64,000 nucleotides of DNA from a virus, in the IMG/VR virus record IMGVR_UViG_3300020472_000019, positions 1 through 64,000 of that record. One strand, 5' to 3'. Both the position numbers and the translations under genes were made by a program. The notes beneath the pieces are model-generated. The model was not told the origin of the DNA. It searched no databases and saw only the letters and a list, made by a program, of their open reading frames with translations. Below are positions 43,160 to 52,084 of the stretch, one piece after another. Position 1 is the first letter of the stretch. Each line of letters begins with the position of its first letter.

Positions 43160-43542
43160 AAGATTATCTTAATTCCATTAATTATTCAAAAAAACCTATA
43201 ATGGATACCGAAGATGAACAGTGGGAAAAGAAATATCCTGCTTTTATCGTAAATAAATGTATTGCTCCATTTCCAGATACTATTCAATTAGTTAATGAAA
43301 TGAATATAAACCACCACCTAGATAAGAAACTCCAGTTTGATTTTTTACTAAATAGTATTAGACCAAGAAAAAGATATACTCCTTGGATGAAGGCGAAGAA
43401 ATTAAAGAATCTTGAGTATGTTAAAGAGTTTTATGGATATAATAATGCAAAAGCAAAGGTGGCTCTTAGTATACTAACCGATGATCAAATTTCTGCCATA
43501 AAACAAAAAATGAATAAAGGTGGAAGAAATGGAAGAAGTTAA
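43147..43542 (+). CDS. gp62: Clamp loader small subunit gp62
   Basis: A 131 aa protein (T4: 187, so short, as usual in marine relatives). Recognisable parts: DYLNSINYSKKPIMD, then YPAFIVNKCIAPFPDTI and RKRYTPWMKAKK. It pairs with gp44 in the clamp loader. It lies directly before regA, as in T4, and overlaps it by 14 bp. Confidence 0.85.
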   Translation: MYELKDYLNSINYSKKPIMDTEDEQWEKKYPAFIVNKCIAPFPDTIQLVNEMNINHHLDKKLQFDFLLNSIRPRKRYTPWMKAKKLKNLEYVKEFYGYNNAKAKVALSILTDDQISAIKQKMNKGGRNGRS

Positions 43543-43933
43543 TTGGACACAGGAGCAAATGTTAGAGGTCGGGCTCAAGGAGCCCGATGATTTTCTAAAG
43601 GTACGTGAGACACTATCACGTATCGGTGTAGCTTCAAGAAAAGAAAGAAAATTATATCAATCCTGCCATATACTACATAAGCAGGGAAAATATTTTATTG
43701 TGCATTTTAAAGAGTTATTTGCTCTTGATGGCAAGAAAACAAATTTATCAGAAAATGATATTGCACGTAGAAATACAATTGCTAAATTACTTAGTGATTG
43801 GGGTTTAATTATTGTTAAAGAAGAACCTAGTTTAGTGGCTCCATTAAGCCAAATAAAAATTTTAACCTTTCAAGAAAAGGATGAATGGGAGTTAGAAACC
43901 AAATATAATATTGGTAAAAAGAAAGAGGCCTAA
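43529..43933 (+). CDS. regA: Translational repressor RegA
   Basis: 134 aa. Conserved blocks: LKEPDDFLKVRETLSRIGVA, KLYQSCHILHKQGKYFIVHF and the ending WELETKYNIGKKK, closely following T4 RegA. It binds early phage mRNA start regions and represses their translation. ATG 43529 has AAAGG upstream at a good distance; GTG 43520 is an alternative. The stop overlaps the next ATG. Confidence 0.93.
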   Translation: MEEVNWTQEQMLEVGLKEPDDFLKVRETLSRIGVASRKERKLYQSCHILHKQGKYFIVHFKELFALDGKKTNLSENDIARRNTIAKLLSDWGLIIVKEEPSLVAPLSQIKILTFQEKDEWELETKYNIGKKKEA

Positions 43934-45348
43934 TGGAAAAGTTTAAGTCCTTTATTACGGAAGAAGTAAAAGATAAAATAACTGCTCTCATTTTAACAAG
44001 TTCTAAATCTAAAAAACCAGAACTTGTTACAGGAATGATATTGGAAGAATGTGGTAAATTAGGCCTGCCCTGTTACCCTGTTGTTGTGTCTGAAGCATGG
44101 ATTGCTGATAACGATATTGAAAGGGGTACGGTAAAAATAAAAAATTATGATGGTAATGAAAAAGACATTGATATTACAACTTCTGAAACTGTAGTATTTG
44201 TTCGTGCTGGTAGTTTAGAAACAGAAATTGGACTTGCACTTTTAGGAACACTACAAAATGCTGGATGTTTCATGATTAATGATCGTGATGGAATGTTAAC
44301 TTGTGATAATAAAATGTCAGCTTATACAGCATTTGAACGTAATGGTGTTAATACTCCACGAACATCATTAGTGAATAATGTTAAAAGTGTTGAAGATGCA
44401 CATAAACGTATTGGTGGTAGATTTCCAGTAATTATTAAAACAGTAACAGGAACACAAGGTATTGGTATATCTAAAGTTAATGATATGGAATCTATGGTAT
44501 CTGTTATTCAATCTCTTTGGAAATATAATGCATCACTTATTATTCAAGAATTTTTAAAGATGGATTTTGATGTTAGAACAATAGTTATAAATGGTCGTAT
44601 TTGTGCATCAACAAAGAGAATAAAACCTCCAAAAGATTTTCGTTCTAATAGACATAGAGGTGCTAAAACAGAACCATATAAATTGAGTGAAGAAGAAATA
44701 AAAGTTTTATTGTCAGCTGCTAGAGCTACTGGTGCTTATATGGTTGGAGTAGACCATGCTGTTGTAGGTAATAACATTTATGTTTTGGAGTGTAATGGTT
44801 CGCCAGGATTACGTTCTAATTTTCAAAGTTATGATATTACACAAATACCACAAGTTCCTTCAAAAGAAGAAAAGGTTGTTAAATTCATTTTACAATATTT
44901 ACAAAATCCAGTTCATCGTAAACATAAATTTAATTTAGAAGCTGGGTATCATGAAACATTAGATATTGAAGGATACGGGCCTATTCGTGCAAAATTTGAT
45001 ACTGGTAATGGTACAAAAGCATCTATGTTTGTTGTAGATAAAATGGATGTTTCTGGTAAAAATGTTAAGTGGGAAAAAGATGGTAAAAAATTTAATAGTA
45101 AAATTATTGGTGTTTCCCATCCACAACACGTAGATAAAATTGATGAACGTCCTATAGTAACTGTTAATATTAAGTTTAATAATATGAAATATATGGATGT
45201 ACCGATTGGTCTTACAACAAAAGATTCGGCTAGTACATTTCTTATTAATAGAGATTTGTTAACTAGATTTAGGGTTTCTGTCAATCCAAATAGAAAATTT
45301 GTTTTATCTAGTTGGAGTCCTAAAGGTGATATGACAGATAGTACTTGA
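43933..45348 (+). CDS. RimK-like ATP-grasp ligase fused to a RimB/retropepsin-like protease domain (471 aa)
   Basis: Residues ~110-315 form an ATP-grasp domain (FPVIIKTVTGTQGIGI, LIIQEFLKMDFDVR, YVLECNGSPGL), as in RimK, which adds glutamates to ribosomal protein S6. Residues ~335-460 match the ATP-dependent zinc protease/RimB type, with FDTGNGTKAS (Asp356) as the aspartic site. The N terminus MEKFKSFITEE resembles the T4 capsid-targeting signal. It lies between regA and gp43, where T4 has no such gene. Modification of a host protein is inferred. Confidence 0.82.
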   Translation: MEKFKSFITEEVKDKITALILTSSKSKKPELVTGMILEECGKLGLPCYPVVVSEAWIADNDIERGTVKIKNYDGNEKDIDITTSETVVFVRAGSLETEIGLALLGTLQNAGCFMINDRDGMLTCDNKMSAYTAFERNGVNTPRTSLVNNVKSVEDAHKRIGGRFPVIIKTVTGTQGIGISKVNDMESMVSVIQSLWKYNASLIIQEFLKMDFDVRTIVINGRICASTKRIKPPKDFRSNRHRGAKTEPYKLSEEEIKVLLSAARATGAYMVGVDHAVVGNNIYVLECNGSPGLRSNFQSYDITQIPQVPSKEEKVVKFILQYLQNPVHRKHKFNLEAGYHETLDIEGYGPIRAKFDTGNGTKASMFVVDKMDVSGKNVKWEKDGKKFNSKIIGVSHPQHVDKIDERPIVTVNIKFNNMKYMDVPIGLTTKDSASTFLINRDLLTRFRVSVNPNRKFVLSSWSPKGDMTDST

Positions 45349-45373
45349 CTTTTATTATATAATGTGATATAAA
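45345..45373 (+). promoter_or_regulatory. Early promoter ending at the gp43 start codon
   Basis: TTGACT (45345-45350), 17 bp, TATAAA (45368-45373), then 6 bp to ATG 45380. Transcription should start on or beside the ATG; no Shine-Dalgarno is present. Confidence 0.7.
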
Positions 45374-45379
45374 CATAAT

Positions 45380-47872
45380 ATGAACTTTTATACAAACGTG
45401 CTCCAATGGGGCAATCAACTCTTTATACGAGAAGTAAGAAACGGACAACGTATTAACCGAAAGGTTAGATATGAGCCGACATTATTTGTTCCTACTGCTC
45501 AAGAATCTCCATATAAAACATTAAATGGTGAAAATGTAGCACCTAGAAGTTTTCATTCTATAAAAGATGCAAAAGAGTTTATAGAAAGTAGAAAAAACCA
45601 GCCTGAATTGGTATATGGTAATAATCAATATGCCTATAATTATATTTCAGATAACAATTCTGGAGTAGTTGAATGGGATATGGAAAAACTTTTAATAGTT
45701 ACTCTTGATATAGAAGTTGAATGTGAAAATGGTTTTCCTGCTGTTAGTACAGCTATAGAACCAATGCTATCTATTACAATTAAAAATCATCAAAATAAAA
45801 AGATTATTGTTTGGGGATTAAACCCATTTAAAACTGATCGGAAAGATGTTGATTATAGATTGTGTAAAAATGAAGAAGATTTGCTCGGACAATTTCTAAA
45901 AGATTGGGAGTTATATTGTCCAGACATTATTACAGGTTGGAATACAGAATTTTTTGATATTCCATATCTCGTTAATCGTATTAAAAAGGTTTTAGGAGAA
46001 GATCAACTTAAACGTCTTTCACCTTGGAAAAGTGTACAACAACGAGAAGTTTATCAAATGGGCCGAAACCACCAGATTTATAATATACAAGGTATTTCTG
46101 CTTTAGATTATTTTGATTTGTATCGTAAGTTTACATACACAGCACAAGAATCTTACAGATTAGATCATATTGCAAAAGTTGAACTTGGAGAACAAAAAGA
46201 TGGAAACCCTTTTGATACTTTCCGTGAATGGTATACTAACGATTATCAATCTTTCATTGAATATAACATCAACGATGTTGAACTTGTTGATAAACTAGAA
46301 GATAAGATGAAGTTGATTGAATTGTGTCTTACAATGGCGTATGATGCAAAAGTCAACTTTGTTGATGTTCTTGGTACTGTTCGGTATTGGGATGTTTTAA
46401 TATATAATTATCTTAGGAGTAAAAACATTGTTATTCCTCAAAAACAAACAGCAGATAAATCTGCTCAGTATGAGGGAGCATATGTAAAAGATCCTATTGT
46501 TGGTATGCATAAGTGGGTAATGTCATTTGACTTAAATAGTCTTTATCCACATTTAATTATGCAATACAATATTTCACCAGAGACTCTTATTCCTTCTGAT
46601 AAAGAAGCACCAGAAAAAATGGTAGATAAGATTCTTGAAGGTAAAATTAAAAACGATACAAAGTATTGTATGGCCCCAAATGGTGCATTTTTTAGGAAGG
46701 ATAAAAGGGGGTTTTTACCAGAACTTATGGAGACAATTTACAATGACAGGGTTAAATATAAAACGCTATTATTGGAAGCTAAACAAAAATTTGAAGATAC
46801 TAAAGACGTTAGGTTTCTCAAAGACATCTCACGTTATAACAACATCCAAATGGCGAAGAAGATTTCACTCAATTCAGCGTATGGTGCTATTGGGAATAAT
46901 TGGTTTAGGTATTTTGATCTTAGAAATGCTGAAGCTATTACAACAAGTGGTCAGTTATCTATACGATGGATTGAAAAAGCTCTTAATGCCTATCTTAACA
47001 AAATTATGGAAACAGATAATGAAGATTATGTTATTGCTTCAGACACGGATTCAGTTTACATTACGTTTGAGAAATTTGTTAGCGTGGTCTTTAAGGAAGG
47101 AACGGCAACTGAAACAATCGTCAATTTCTTGGACAAAGTTGCAAAAGAGAAGCTTGAACCTTTTATTAATAAAAGTTATAAACTTCTCGCTGAACAAATG
47201 AATGCTTATGACCAGAAGATGTTTATGGCCCGTGAGGTTATTGCTGACAGAGGAATTTGGACTGCTAAGAAAAGATACGTTTTAAATTGCTGGGATATTG
47301 AGGGTGTAAGATATAAAGAACCAAAATTAAAAATAATGGGCATTGAAGCTGTTAAAAGTTCTACTCCTGCTCCTTGTAGAGAAAAGATTAGAGATGCAAT
47401 GAATATTATTATGAATGGTAATGAGAAAGAATTGAATACATTCATACAAGAGTTTAGAGAAGAATTTATGACTTTAGAACCAGAAGATGTTGCATATCCT
47501 AGAAGTTGTAATGGTGTAGGTAAATGGGAAGGTTCACATGAACTTTGGAAGAAGGGCGCTCCAATTCATGTTAAAGGCGCCTTGTTATATAATTATTTAA
47601 TTAAGAAAGAAAAGTTGCAGAATAAATATGTTAATATACAAGAAGGTGATAAAGTAAAATTTTTACATATGAAACAACCAAATCCCTTTCATGCAACTGC
47701 ATTTAGTTTTCCAGCAAAATTTCCAAAGGAACTTGACATTAGAACCAAAATAGATTATGATGTTCAATTTGAAAAGAGTTTCGTTGAACCTTTGAAATTT
47801 ATAACAGAAAAAATGAATTGGTTGATTGACTCAAGTTATGGAGCTCAAGGTAGTTTAGAGGATTTCTTTTAA
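45380..47872 (+). CDS. gp43: DNA polymerase gp43 (family B)
   Basis: 830 aa (T4: 898). Exonuclease motif I TLDIEVE, exo III-type YNINDVELVDKL, polymerase motif A FDLNSLYPHLIMQYNI, motif B KISLNSAYGAIGN and motif C ASDTDSVYI are all intact. The C-terminal end (GSLEDFF) is the clamp-binding tail. It is uninterrupted, with no intron or intein. The stop overlaps the next gene by 1 bp. Confidence 0.97.
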   Translation: MNFYTNVLQWGNQLFIREVRNGQRINRKVRYEPTLFVPTAQESPYKTLNGENVAPRSFHSIKDAKEFIESRKNQPELVYGNNQYAYNYISDNNSGVVEWDMEKLLIVTLDIEVECENGFPAVSTAIEPMLSITIKNHQNKKIIVWGLNPFKTDRKDVDYRLCKNEEDLLGQFLKDWELYCPDIITGWNTEFFDIPYLVNRIKKVLGEDQLKRLSPWKSVQQREVYQMGRNHQIYNIQGISALDYFDLYRKFTYTAQESYRLDHIAKVELGEQKDGNPFDTFREWYTNDYQSFIEYNINDVELVDKLEDKMKLIELCLTMAYDAKVNFVDVLGTVRYWDVLIYNYLRSKNIVIPQKQTADKSAQYEGAYVKDPIVGMHKWVMSFDLNSLYPHLIMQYNISPETLIPSDKEAPEKMVDKILEGKIKNDTKYCMAPNGAFFRKDKRGFLPELMETIYNDRVKYKTLLLEAKQKFEDTKDVRFLKDISRYNNIQMAKKISLNSAYGAIGNNWFRYFDLRNAEAITTSGQLSIRWIEKALNAYLNKIMETDNEDYVIASDTDSVYITFEKFVSVVFKEGTATETIVNFLDKVAKEKLEPFINKSYKLLAEQMNAYDQKMFMAREVIADRGIWTAKKRYVLNCWDIEGVRYKEPKLKIMGIEAVKSSTPAPCREKIRDAMNIIMNGNEKELNTFIQEFREEFMTLEPEDVAYPRSCNGVGKWEGSHELWKKGAPIHVKGALLYNYLIKKEKLQNKYVNIQEGDKVKFLHMKQPNPFHATAFSFPAKFPKELDIRTKIDYDVQFEKSFVEPLKFITEKMNWLIDSSYGAQGSLEDFF

Positions 47873-49128
47873 TGAGATTATATGATTTATTAAAAAATAG
47901 CGTTGACCATACAGGGTTGCCTGTAATGAATAGTTCACAGTTTATTGCAACTACTGAAAAATATGGCAAAGAAGAATTTAGGAAAGTCCTTGCAGAATTT
48001 ATAACTAAAGAAAAACCACCATATCCTCTTAAAAAATTCAATCAAGAAAAAGTTGTTCAGAATTTTCGCAAATTACAAAAAGCAGACTATACAAATTATA
48101 TTGACAAGTCTGGTAAAGAAGTTTTAGAAAAATATGATGATTATTCTTATCCCTATAGTAAATATGGATTAGGGGTTATTGATGCACCTTCCACATTTAA
48201 TTATGTAAGTGATTCTTTTATGAATGATTTACGTATGGCTTGTGGTTCATATGGTTTCAAATCTCCTATTGAAAGATGGAACGAAGGTGATAATATATGG
48301 GGTGTATTTGGGCCAATATGGAGAGGTGTTAATGATAGCAAATCTTTAATACCAGAAACATATACTATGGCATTTAGATTAGGAACATATATTGCTACAC
48401 AGTTTAAACCTATTGTTGCAAAAACCTTCTATGAAATGTGTGATGCAAAAACTGTACTAGATACATCTATGGGTTGGGGTGATAGACTTACTGCATTTTA
48501 TGCTTCAAATGCAACACATTATATTGGTTGTGATCCAAATCCAAACACATTTGAACGATATAAGAAAATGATAGAGTTTTATGATAAACTTACTGGTGGT
48601 AAAAAAACAGTACAAATGTATAGGTGTGGTGCAGAAGATTTGCCTTGGGATAAGATTAAAAATGTAGATTGTGCTTTTACAAGCCCACCATATTTTTCTA
48701 CAGAAAGATATAATGAGGGTGGAGAACACGAAGAAGATCAATCTTGGTCAAGATATGATACTTATGAGAAGTGGAGAGATAACTTTTATTTACCAGTTTC
48801 ACAAAAGAGTTTTGAATCTTTAAGTGATAAGGGATTTTTATTGGTTAATATTTTAGACCCAAAAGTTAAAGGAAAAAGATATCATTCTGGTGATGATTTG
48901 GTAAATTCCTTAAAGGAACATTTTATAGGCCAAATAGGTATGAGGATAATGCAAAGACCTCAAGGTAAAGCAGTATTTTCTGATGATGAAGGTAAGTTTG
49001 ATAAACAAAAATTAAATGAATTTATGAATAAAATTTATATAGAAAATGTATGGTGTTTTGGTAAAGATAAAAATTTTGATTTGTTTAGACACACTAAAAC
49101 TGGAACATTAGAGGAATTTTTTACATGA
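47872..49128 (+). CDS. Putative DNA methyltransferase (418 aa)
   Basis: SAM motif I is VLDTSMGWGDRL (~residue 199) and the catalytic motif is TSPPYF (~268), the S/T-P-P-Y form of N4-cytosine or N6-adenine enzymes. The N-terminal ~190 residues carry an unfamiliar domain (YSYPYSKYGLG, CGSYGFKSPIERW), perhaps target recognition. It starts within the gp43 stop and overlaps a second methyltransferase by 4 bp. Confidence 0.75.
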   Translation: MRLYDLLKNSVDHTGLPVMNSSQFIATTEKYGKEEFRKVLAEFITKEKPPYPLKKFNQEKVVQNFRKLQKADYTNYIDKSGKEVLEKYDDYSYPYSKYGLGVIDAPSTFNYVSDSFMNDLRMACGSYGFKSPIERWNEGDNIWGVFGPIWRGVNDSKSLIPETYTMAFRLGTYIATQFKPIVAKTFYEMCDAKTVLDTSMGWGDRLTAFYASNATHYIGCDPNPNTFERYKKMIEFYDKLTGGKKTVQMYRCGAEDLPWDKIKNVDCAFTSPPYFSTERYNEGGEHEEDQSWSRYDTYEKWRDNFYLPVSQKSFESLSDKGFLLVNILDPKVKGKRYHSGDDLVNSLKEHFIGQIGMRIMQRPQGKAVFSDDEGKFDKQKLNEFMNKIYIENVWCFGKDKNFDLFRHTKTGTLEEFFT

Positions 49129-49754
49129 TATATGAAGAAGATTGTCGGACTACATTAGAAAGAAATATAAAGTATGATTATGTATTGACTTCACCACCAG
49201 ATTATGCAGAATTAGATATTGACCCTAAGACAAATGCATGGGATTTATTTTTAAATGATTGGATGAGTCTACTGTCGCCAAAAAAGAATTTAGTTACTAT
49301 ATGTACAACGGATAGAAAAGCTGATGGAAAAATTTATCCTAAACATATAAAAATTATAGATGTTATGGAACAGAATGGATGGTTTCTAAAATCTAAAAAA
49401 ATATGGGTTAAATCATATAAAGTAAATATGTTTAGAATGAATTATATGAATTTACTTACTTTTGCCAAAAAACCTTTTAAAGTAAAAAACCCTCATGATC
49501 CAGATGTTATATACGATGAAAAATCTACAGTTATAAAAGGATTTAAATTTGGTATGTCTTTAGAGGTTTGTAAGAAATTAATATTAAACCATACAGAAGA
49601 AGGGGATATAGTATATGACCCATTTATGGGAAGTGGAACTACAGCTATAGCAAGCTTTGATACAAATAGAAAATGTTTTGGTAGTGAAATAAATCCAGAA
49701 TATGTTACAATAGTAGAAGAAAGAATAGGACTAGGAGAATTTATAAATGACTAA
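49125..49754 (+). CDS. Beta-class DNA methyltransferase (209 aa)
   Basis: The order of motifs is IV first (TSPPDY, ~22-27) then I (VYDPFMGSGTTAIA, ~165), which defines beta-class N6A/N4C methyltransferases. It ends with SEINPEYV, the SAM-adenine contact. The catalytic motif reads SPPD rather than SPPY, so activity should be tested. It forms a tandem pair with the upstream methyltransferase and overlaps the mazG-like gene by 8 bp. Confidence 0.83.
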   Translation: MIYEEDCRTTLERNIKYDYVLTSPPDYAELDIDPKTNAWDLFLNDWMSLLSPKKNLVTICTTDRKADGKIYPKHIKIIDVMEQNGWFLKSKKIWVKSYKVNMFRMNYMNLLTFAKKPFKVKNPHDPDVIYDEKSTVIKGFKFGMSLEVCKKLILNHTEEGDIVYDPFMGSGTTAIASFDTNRKCFGSEINPEYVTIVEERIGLGEFIND

Positions 49755-50127
49755 TTTTGATCGTGTACATGAATTTATGCAGACATTCGGCCAAGAAATA
49801 AAAACAAAAGCTGAGTGGCCAGATGAAAAGATATGTGACCTTAGAGTAGAATTAATTGCAGAGGAACTACGAGAATTATCAGATGCTATATATAATAAAG
49901 ATGGTACTTTGGTTGATGTTGCTGATGCACTTACTGACCTACTTGTTGTTGTATATGGTGCTGGTCATGCATTTGGTATAGACCTAAATGAATGTTTTAA
50001 GGAAGTACACCGTAGTAATATGAGTAAGTTGGGTGAAGATGGAAAACCAATTTATAGAGAGGACGGTAAAGTTCTCAAAGGCCCTAATTATAGTGAGCCT
50101 GATTTGAAGGAGATTGTGAATGAGTGA
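49747..50127 (+). CDS. mazG: MazG/HisE-like nucleotide pyrophosphohydrolase (126 aa)
   Basis: An all-alpha NTP-PPase. The metal-binding helices are [13 protein letters not shown] (E-x3-E pattern) and [23 protein letters not shown] (D-x3-D). The C-terminal [13 protein letters not shown] is typical of the phage family. It hydrolyses (d)NTPs or alarmone-like nucleotides; marine phage MazG proteins prefer dGTP/dCTP in reported work. It is embedded in the replication operon before uvsX. Confidence 0.85.
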   Translation: MTNFDRVHEFMQTFGQEIKTKAEWPDEKICDLRVELIAEELRELSDAIYNKDGTLVDVADALTDLLVVVYGAGHAFGIDLNECFKEVHRSNMSKLGEDGKPIYREDGKVLKGPNYSEPDLKEIVNE

Positions 50128-51133
50128 TTTTTTAAAACAAATAATTAAAGAAACAGGTAATGAATTTGCTTCTATTGTAGAAGATGGAGTAGAGGCTGGT
50201 GATGTAGAGGACTTTATAGATACAGGTTCTTATATTCTAAATGGACTATTATCTGGTTCTATATATAAAGGATTGCCTGCAAATAAGATTACAGCATTTG
50301 CTGGTGAATCTGCTACAGGTAAAACTTTTTTTGTGATGGGGATTTGTAAGAATTTTCTAGATTCAAATCCAGATGCTGGTATTATCTATTTTGAATCAGA
50401 AAGTGCAATTACAAAACAGATGGTAGTTGATAGAGGAATTGATCCTAAAAGAATGGTTATTATGCCAGTAACTACTGTACAGGAATTTCGTACACAATCA
50501 TTGAAAGTTCTAGATTCTTATCTAGCACAAAATGAAGCAGATCGTAAACCTCTTTTTCTCTGTTTAGATTCTCTTGGGATGTTATCAACTACTAAAGAAG
50601 TGGAAGATACAGCTGATGGTAAAGAGACTAGAGATATGACAAGAGCTCAAGTTTTAAAAGCTGCATTTAGAGTTTTAACATTAAAACTAGGAAGGGCAAA
50701 GGTGCCAATGGTCGTAACTAATCATACTTACGATGTTGTTGGTAGTATGTTCCCCACAAAAGAAATGGGTGGTGGCTCTGGACTTAAATATGCTGCTTCG
50801 TCTATTATTTACTTATCTAAGAAAAAAGAAAAAGAAGGAACTGAGGTAATTGGTAATATCGTGCATTGTAAAAACCATAAATCTCGTTTGACAGTAGAGA
50901 ATAAAATGGTAGATGTTAAAATTACATATGATAAAGGTCTTGACAAATATTATGGACTTTTAGAACTTGCTGAAAAACACGGTATATTTAAAAAAGTTTC
51001 TACACGGTTTGAATTACCAGATGGTTCTAAACAATTTGGTAAAACAATTTTGAATGATCCAGAAACTTATTTTACTGATGAAATTATGGCACAGTTAGAG
51101 GATTGTGCTGGTATAGAGTTTAAATATGGGTGA
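50120..51133 (+). CDS. uvsX: RecA-like recombinase UvsX
   Basis: 337 aa (T4: 391). Walker [10 protein letters not shown] (~63-71), Walker [21 protein letters not shown] (loop L2 region). It forms filaments on single-stranded DNA with UvsY as mediator, for recombination-dependent replication. It overlaps the neighbouring genes by 8 bp on each side. Confidence 0.95.
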   Translation: MSDFLKQIIKETGNEFASIVEDGVEAGDVEDFIDTGSYILNGLLSGSIYKGLPANKITAFAGESATGKTFFVMGICKNFLDSNPDAGIIYFESESAITKQMVVDRGIDPKRMVIMPVTTVQEFRTQSLKVLDSYLAQNEADRKPLFLCLDSLGMLSTTKEVEDTADGKETRDMTRAQVLKAAFRVLTLKLGRAKVPMVVTNHTYDVVGSMFPTKEMGGGSGLKYAASSIIYLSKKKEKEGTEVIGNIVHCKNHKSRLTVENKMVDVKITYDKGLDKYYGLLELAEKHGIFKKVSTRFELPDGSKQFGKTILNDPETYFTDEIMAQLEDCAGIEFKYG

Positions 51134-51776
51134 ATCTCAATTTATAAAAGTATATTCTGAGGTTTTAGAAAAATCATTATGTAATGATATTATCAATCTT
51201 TATGAAAAATTGTGGAAAGAGCAAACAGACTATATTAAACAAATGAGTCTATGTTATGATACAAAAGGAAATAAAACTTGTGGAGCTTGTGATTGTCAAA
51301 GATTAGACATAATGCAACACGAAGAATTTCAACCTATCATAAACAATGTAGTAAATTATTTACAACAACTCATAAATTTTTATAAAGAAGATTGTAATAT
51401 ACATTCAGCACAATGGCCTAAAAATTTTGGATTTGAAAATATAAGAGTAAAGAGATATATGCCAGATGGTATACAACAGCATGATGCACACGTTGATGTG
51501 GAAAATAAAGGTTCAGCTAAAAGATTTCTTTCAATTATATGTTATTTAAATGATGACTTTGAAGGTGGAGAAACATCCTTTCCACATTTCAATACTAGAA
51601 CTAAAGTTGCAACTGGAACTGTATTGTTGTTTCCTTGTTCATGGAGTTATCTACATAAAGGTAATCCTATTTCTAGTGGCAATCCAAAGTATGTTTTGGG
51701 CACATTTTTGAATTATGTTGATAGTCAAAAATTAAATAGAATTGGTGATAAAACTTTAGGAACAAAGGGAATATAA
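51126..51776 (+). CDS. 2OG-Fe(II) oxygenase, prolyl-4-hydroxylase type (216 aa)
   Basis: H-x-D in [10 protein letters not shown] (~residues 119-128), [13 protein letters not shown] as the central strand, and the distal His in YLHKGNPI; a Lys (PKYVLGTFL) replaces the usual 2OG-binding Arg/Lys position. An additional CGACDC motif near residue 55 may bind metal. It lies between uvsX and gp41. The substrate is unknown. Confidence 0.85.
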   Translation: MGESQFIKVYSEVLEKSLCNDIINLYEKLWKEQTDYIKQMSLCYDTKGNKTCGACDCQRLDIMQHEEFQPIINNVVNYLQQLINFYKEDCNIHSAQWPKNFGFENIRVKRYMPDGIQQHDAHVDVENKGSAKRFLSIICYLNDDFEGGETSFPHFNTRTKVATGTVLLFPCSWSYLHKGNPISSGNPKYVLGTFLNYVDSQKLNRIGDKTLGTKGI

Positions 51777-52084
51777 TGTCTGAAATTTTTAGTATACCAG
51801 ATAGTAATGTTGGTTATCAATATATTTATAGAGAGGATGACAAACATAGTTGTATAGGCATCAAGGGTGGAGAGTTTGAAGGTGTTGTTTATAAATATGG
51901 TAAAGTCACATTATCTGAAAAAGAAAATTCAGATGGAACATTGCCTTTTCGGTTTGAGTATGATATAGTAGATAATAACGGAATCAAAAGAGAAAATTTT
52001 TCTGATGAGTTTTTTAATCTTATTGGAGATATTTTAGTAGATATAATTGAAAGGGAAGATTTTGTTGGAAAACCAAACGATTGA
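51776..52084 (+). CDS. Small conserved protein before gp41 (102 aa)
   Basis: It starts within the upstream stop region (ATG 51776) and overlaps the gp41 start. The sequence (YQYIYREDDKHSCIGIKGGEF, VVYKYGKVTLSEKE, LPFRFEYDIV) is a compact beta protein with a C-terminal helix. Proteins of this look are often found at this place in marine T4-like phages, but I know no function for them. Confidence 0.6.
   Translation: MSEIFSIPDSNVGYQYIYREDDKHSCIGIKGGEFEGVVYKYGKVTLSEKENSDGTLPFRFEYDIVDNNGIKRENFSDEFFNLIGDILVDIIEREDFVGKPND

Noticed and set aside
46635-47201. Plus-strand frame of 188 codons within gp43
   Set aside because: Lys/Leu-rich out-of-frame translation within a clearly intact polymerase gene.
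45380-47872. Intron or intein in the DNA polymerase, or frameshift in gp17
   Set aside because: All catalytic motifs lie in one uninterrupted frame at normal spacing in both genes.
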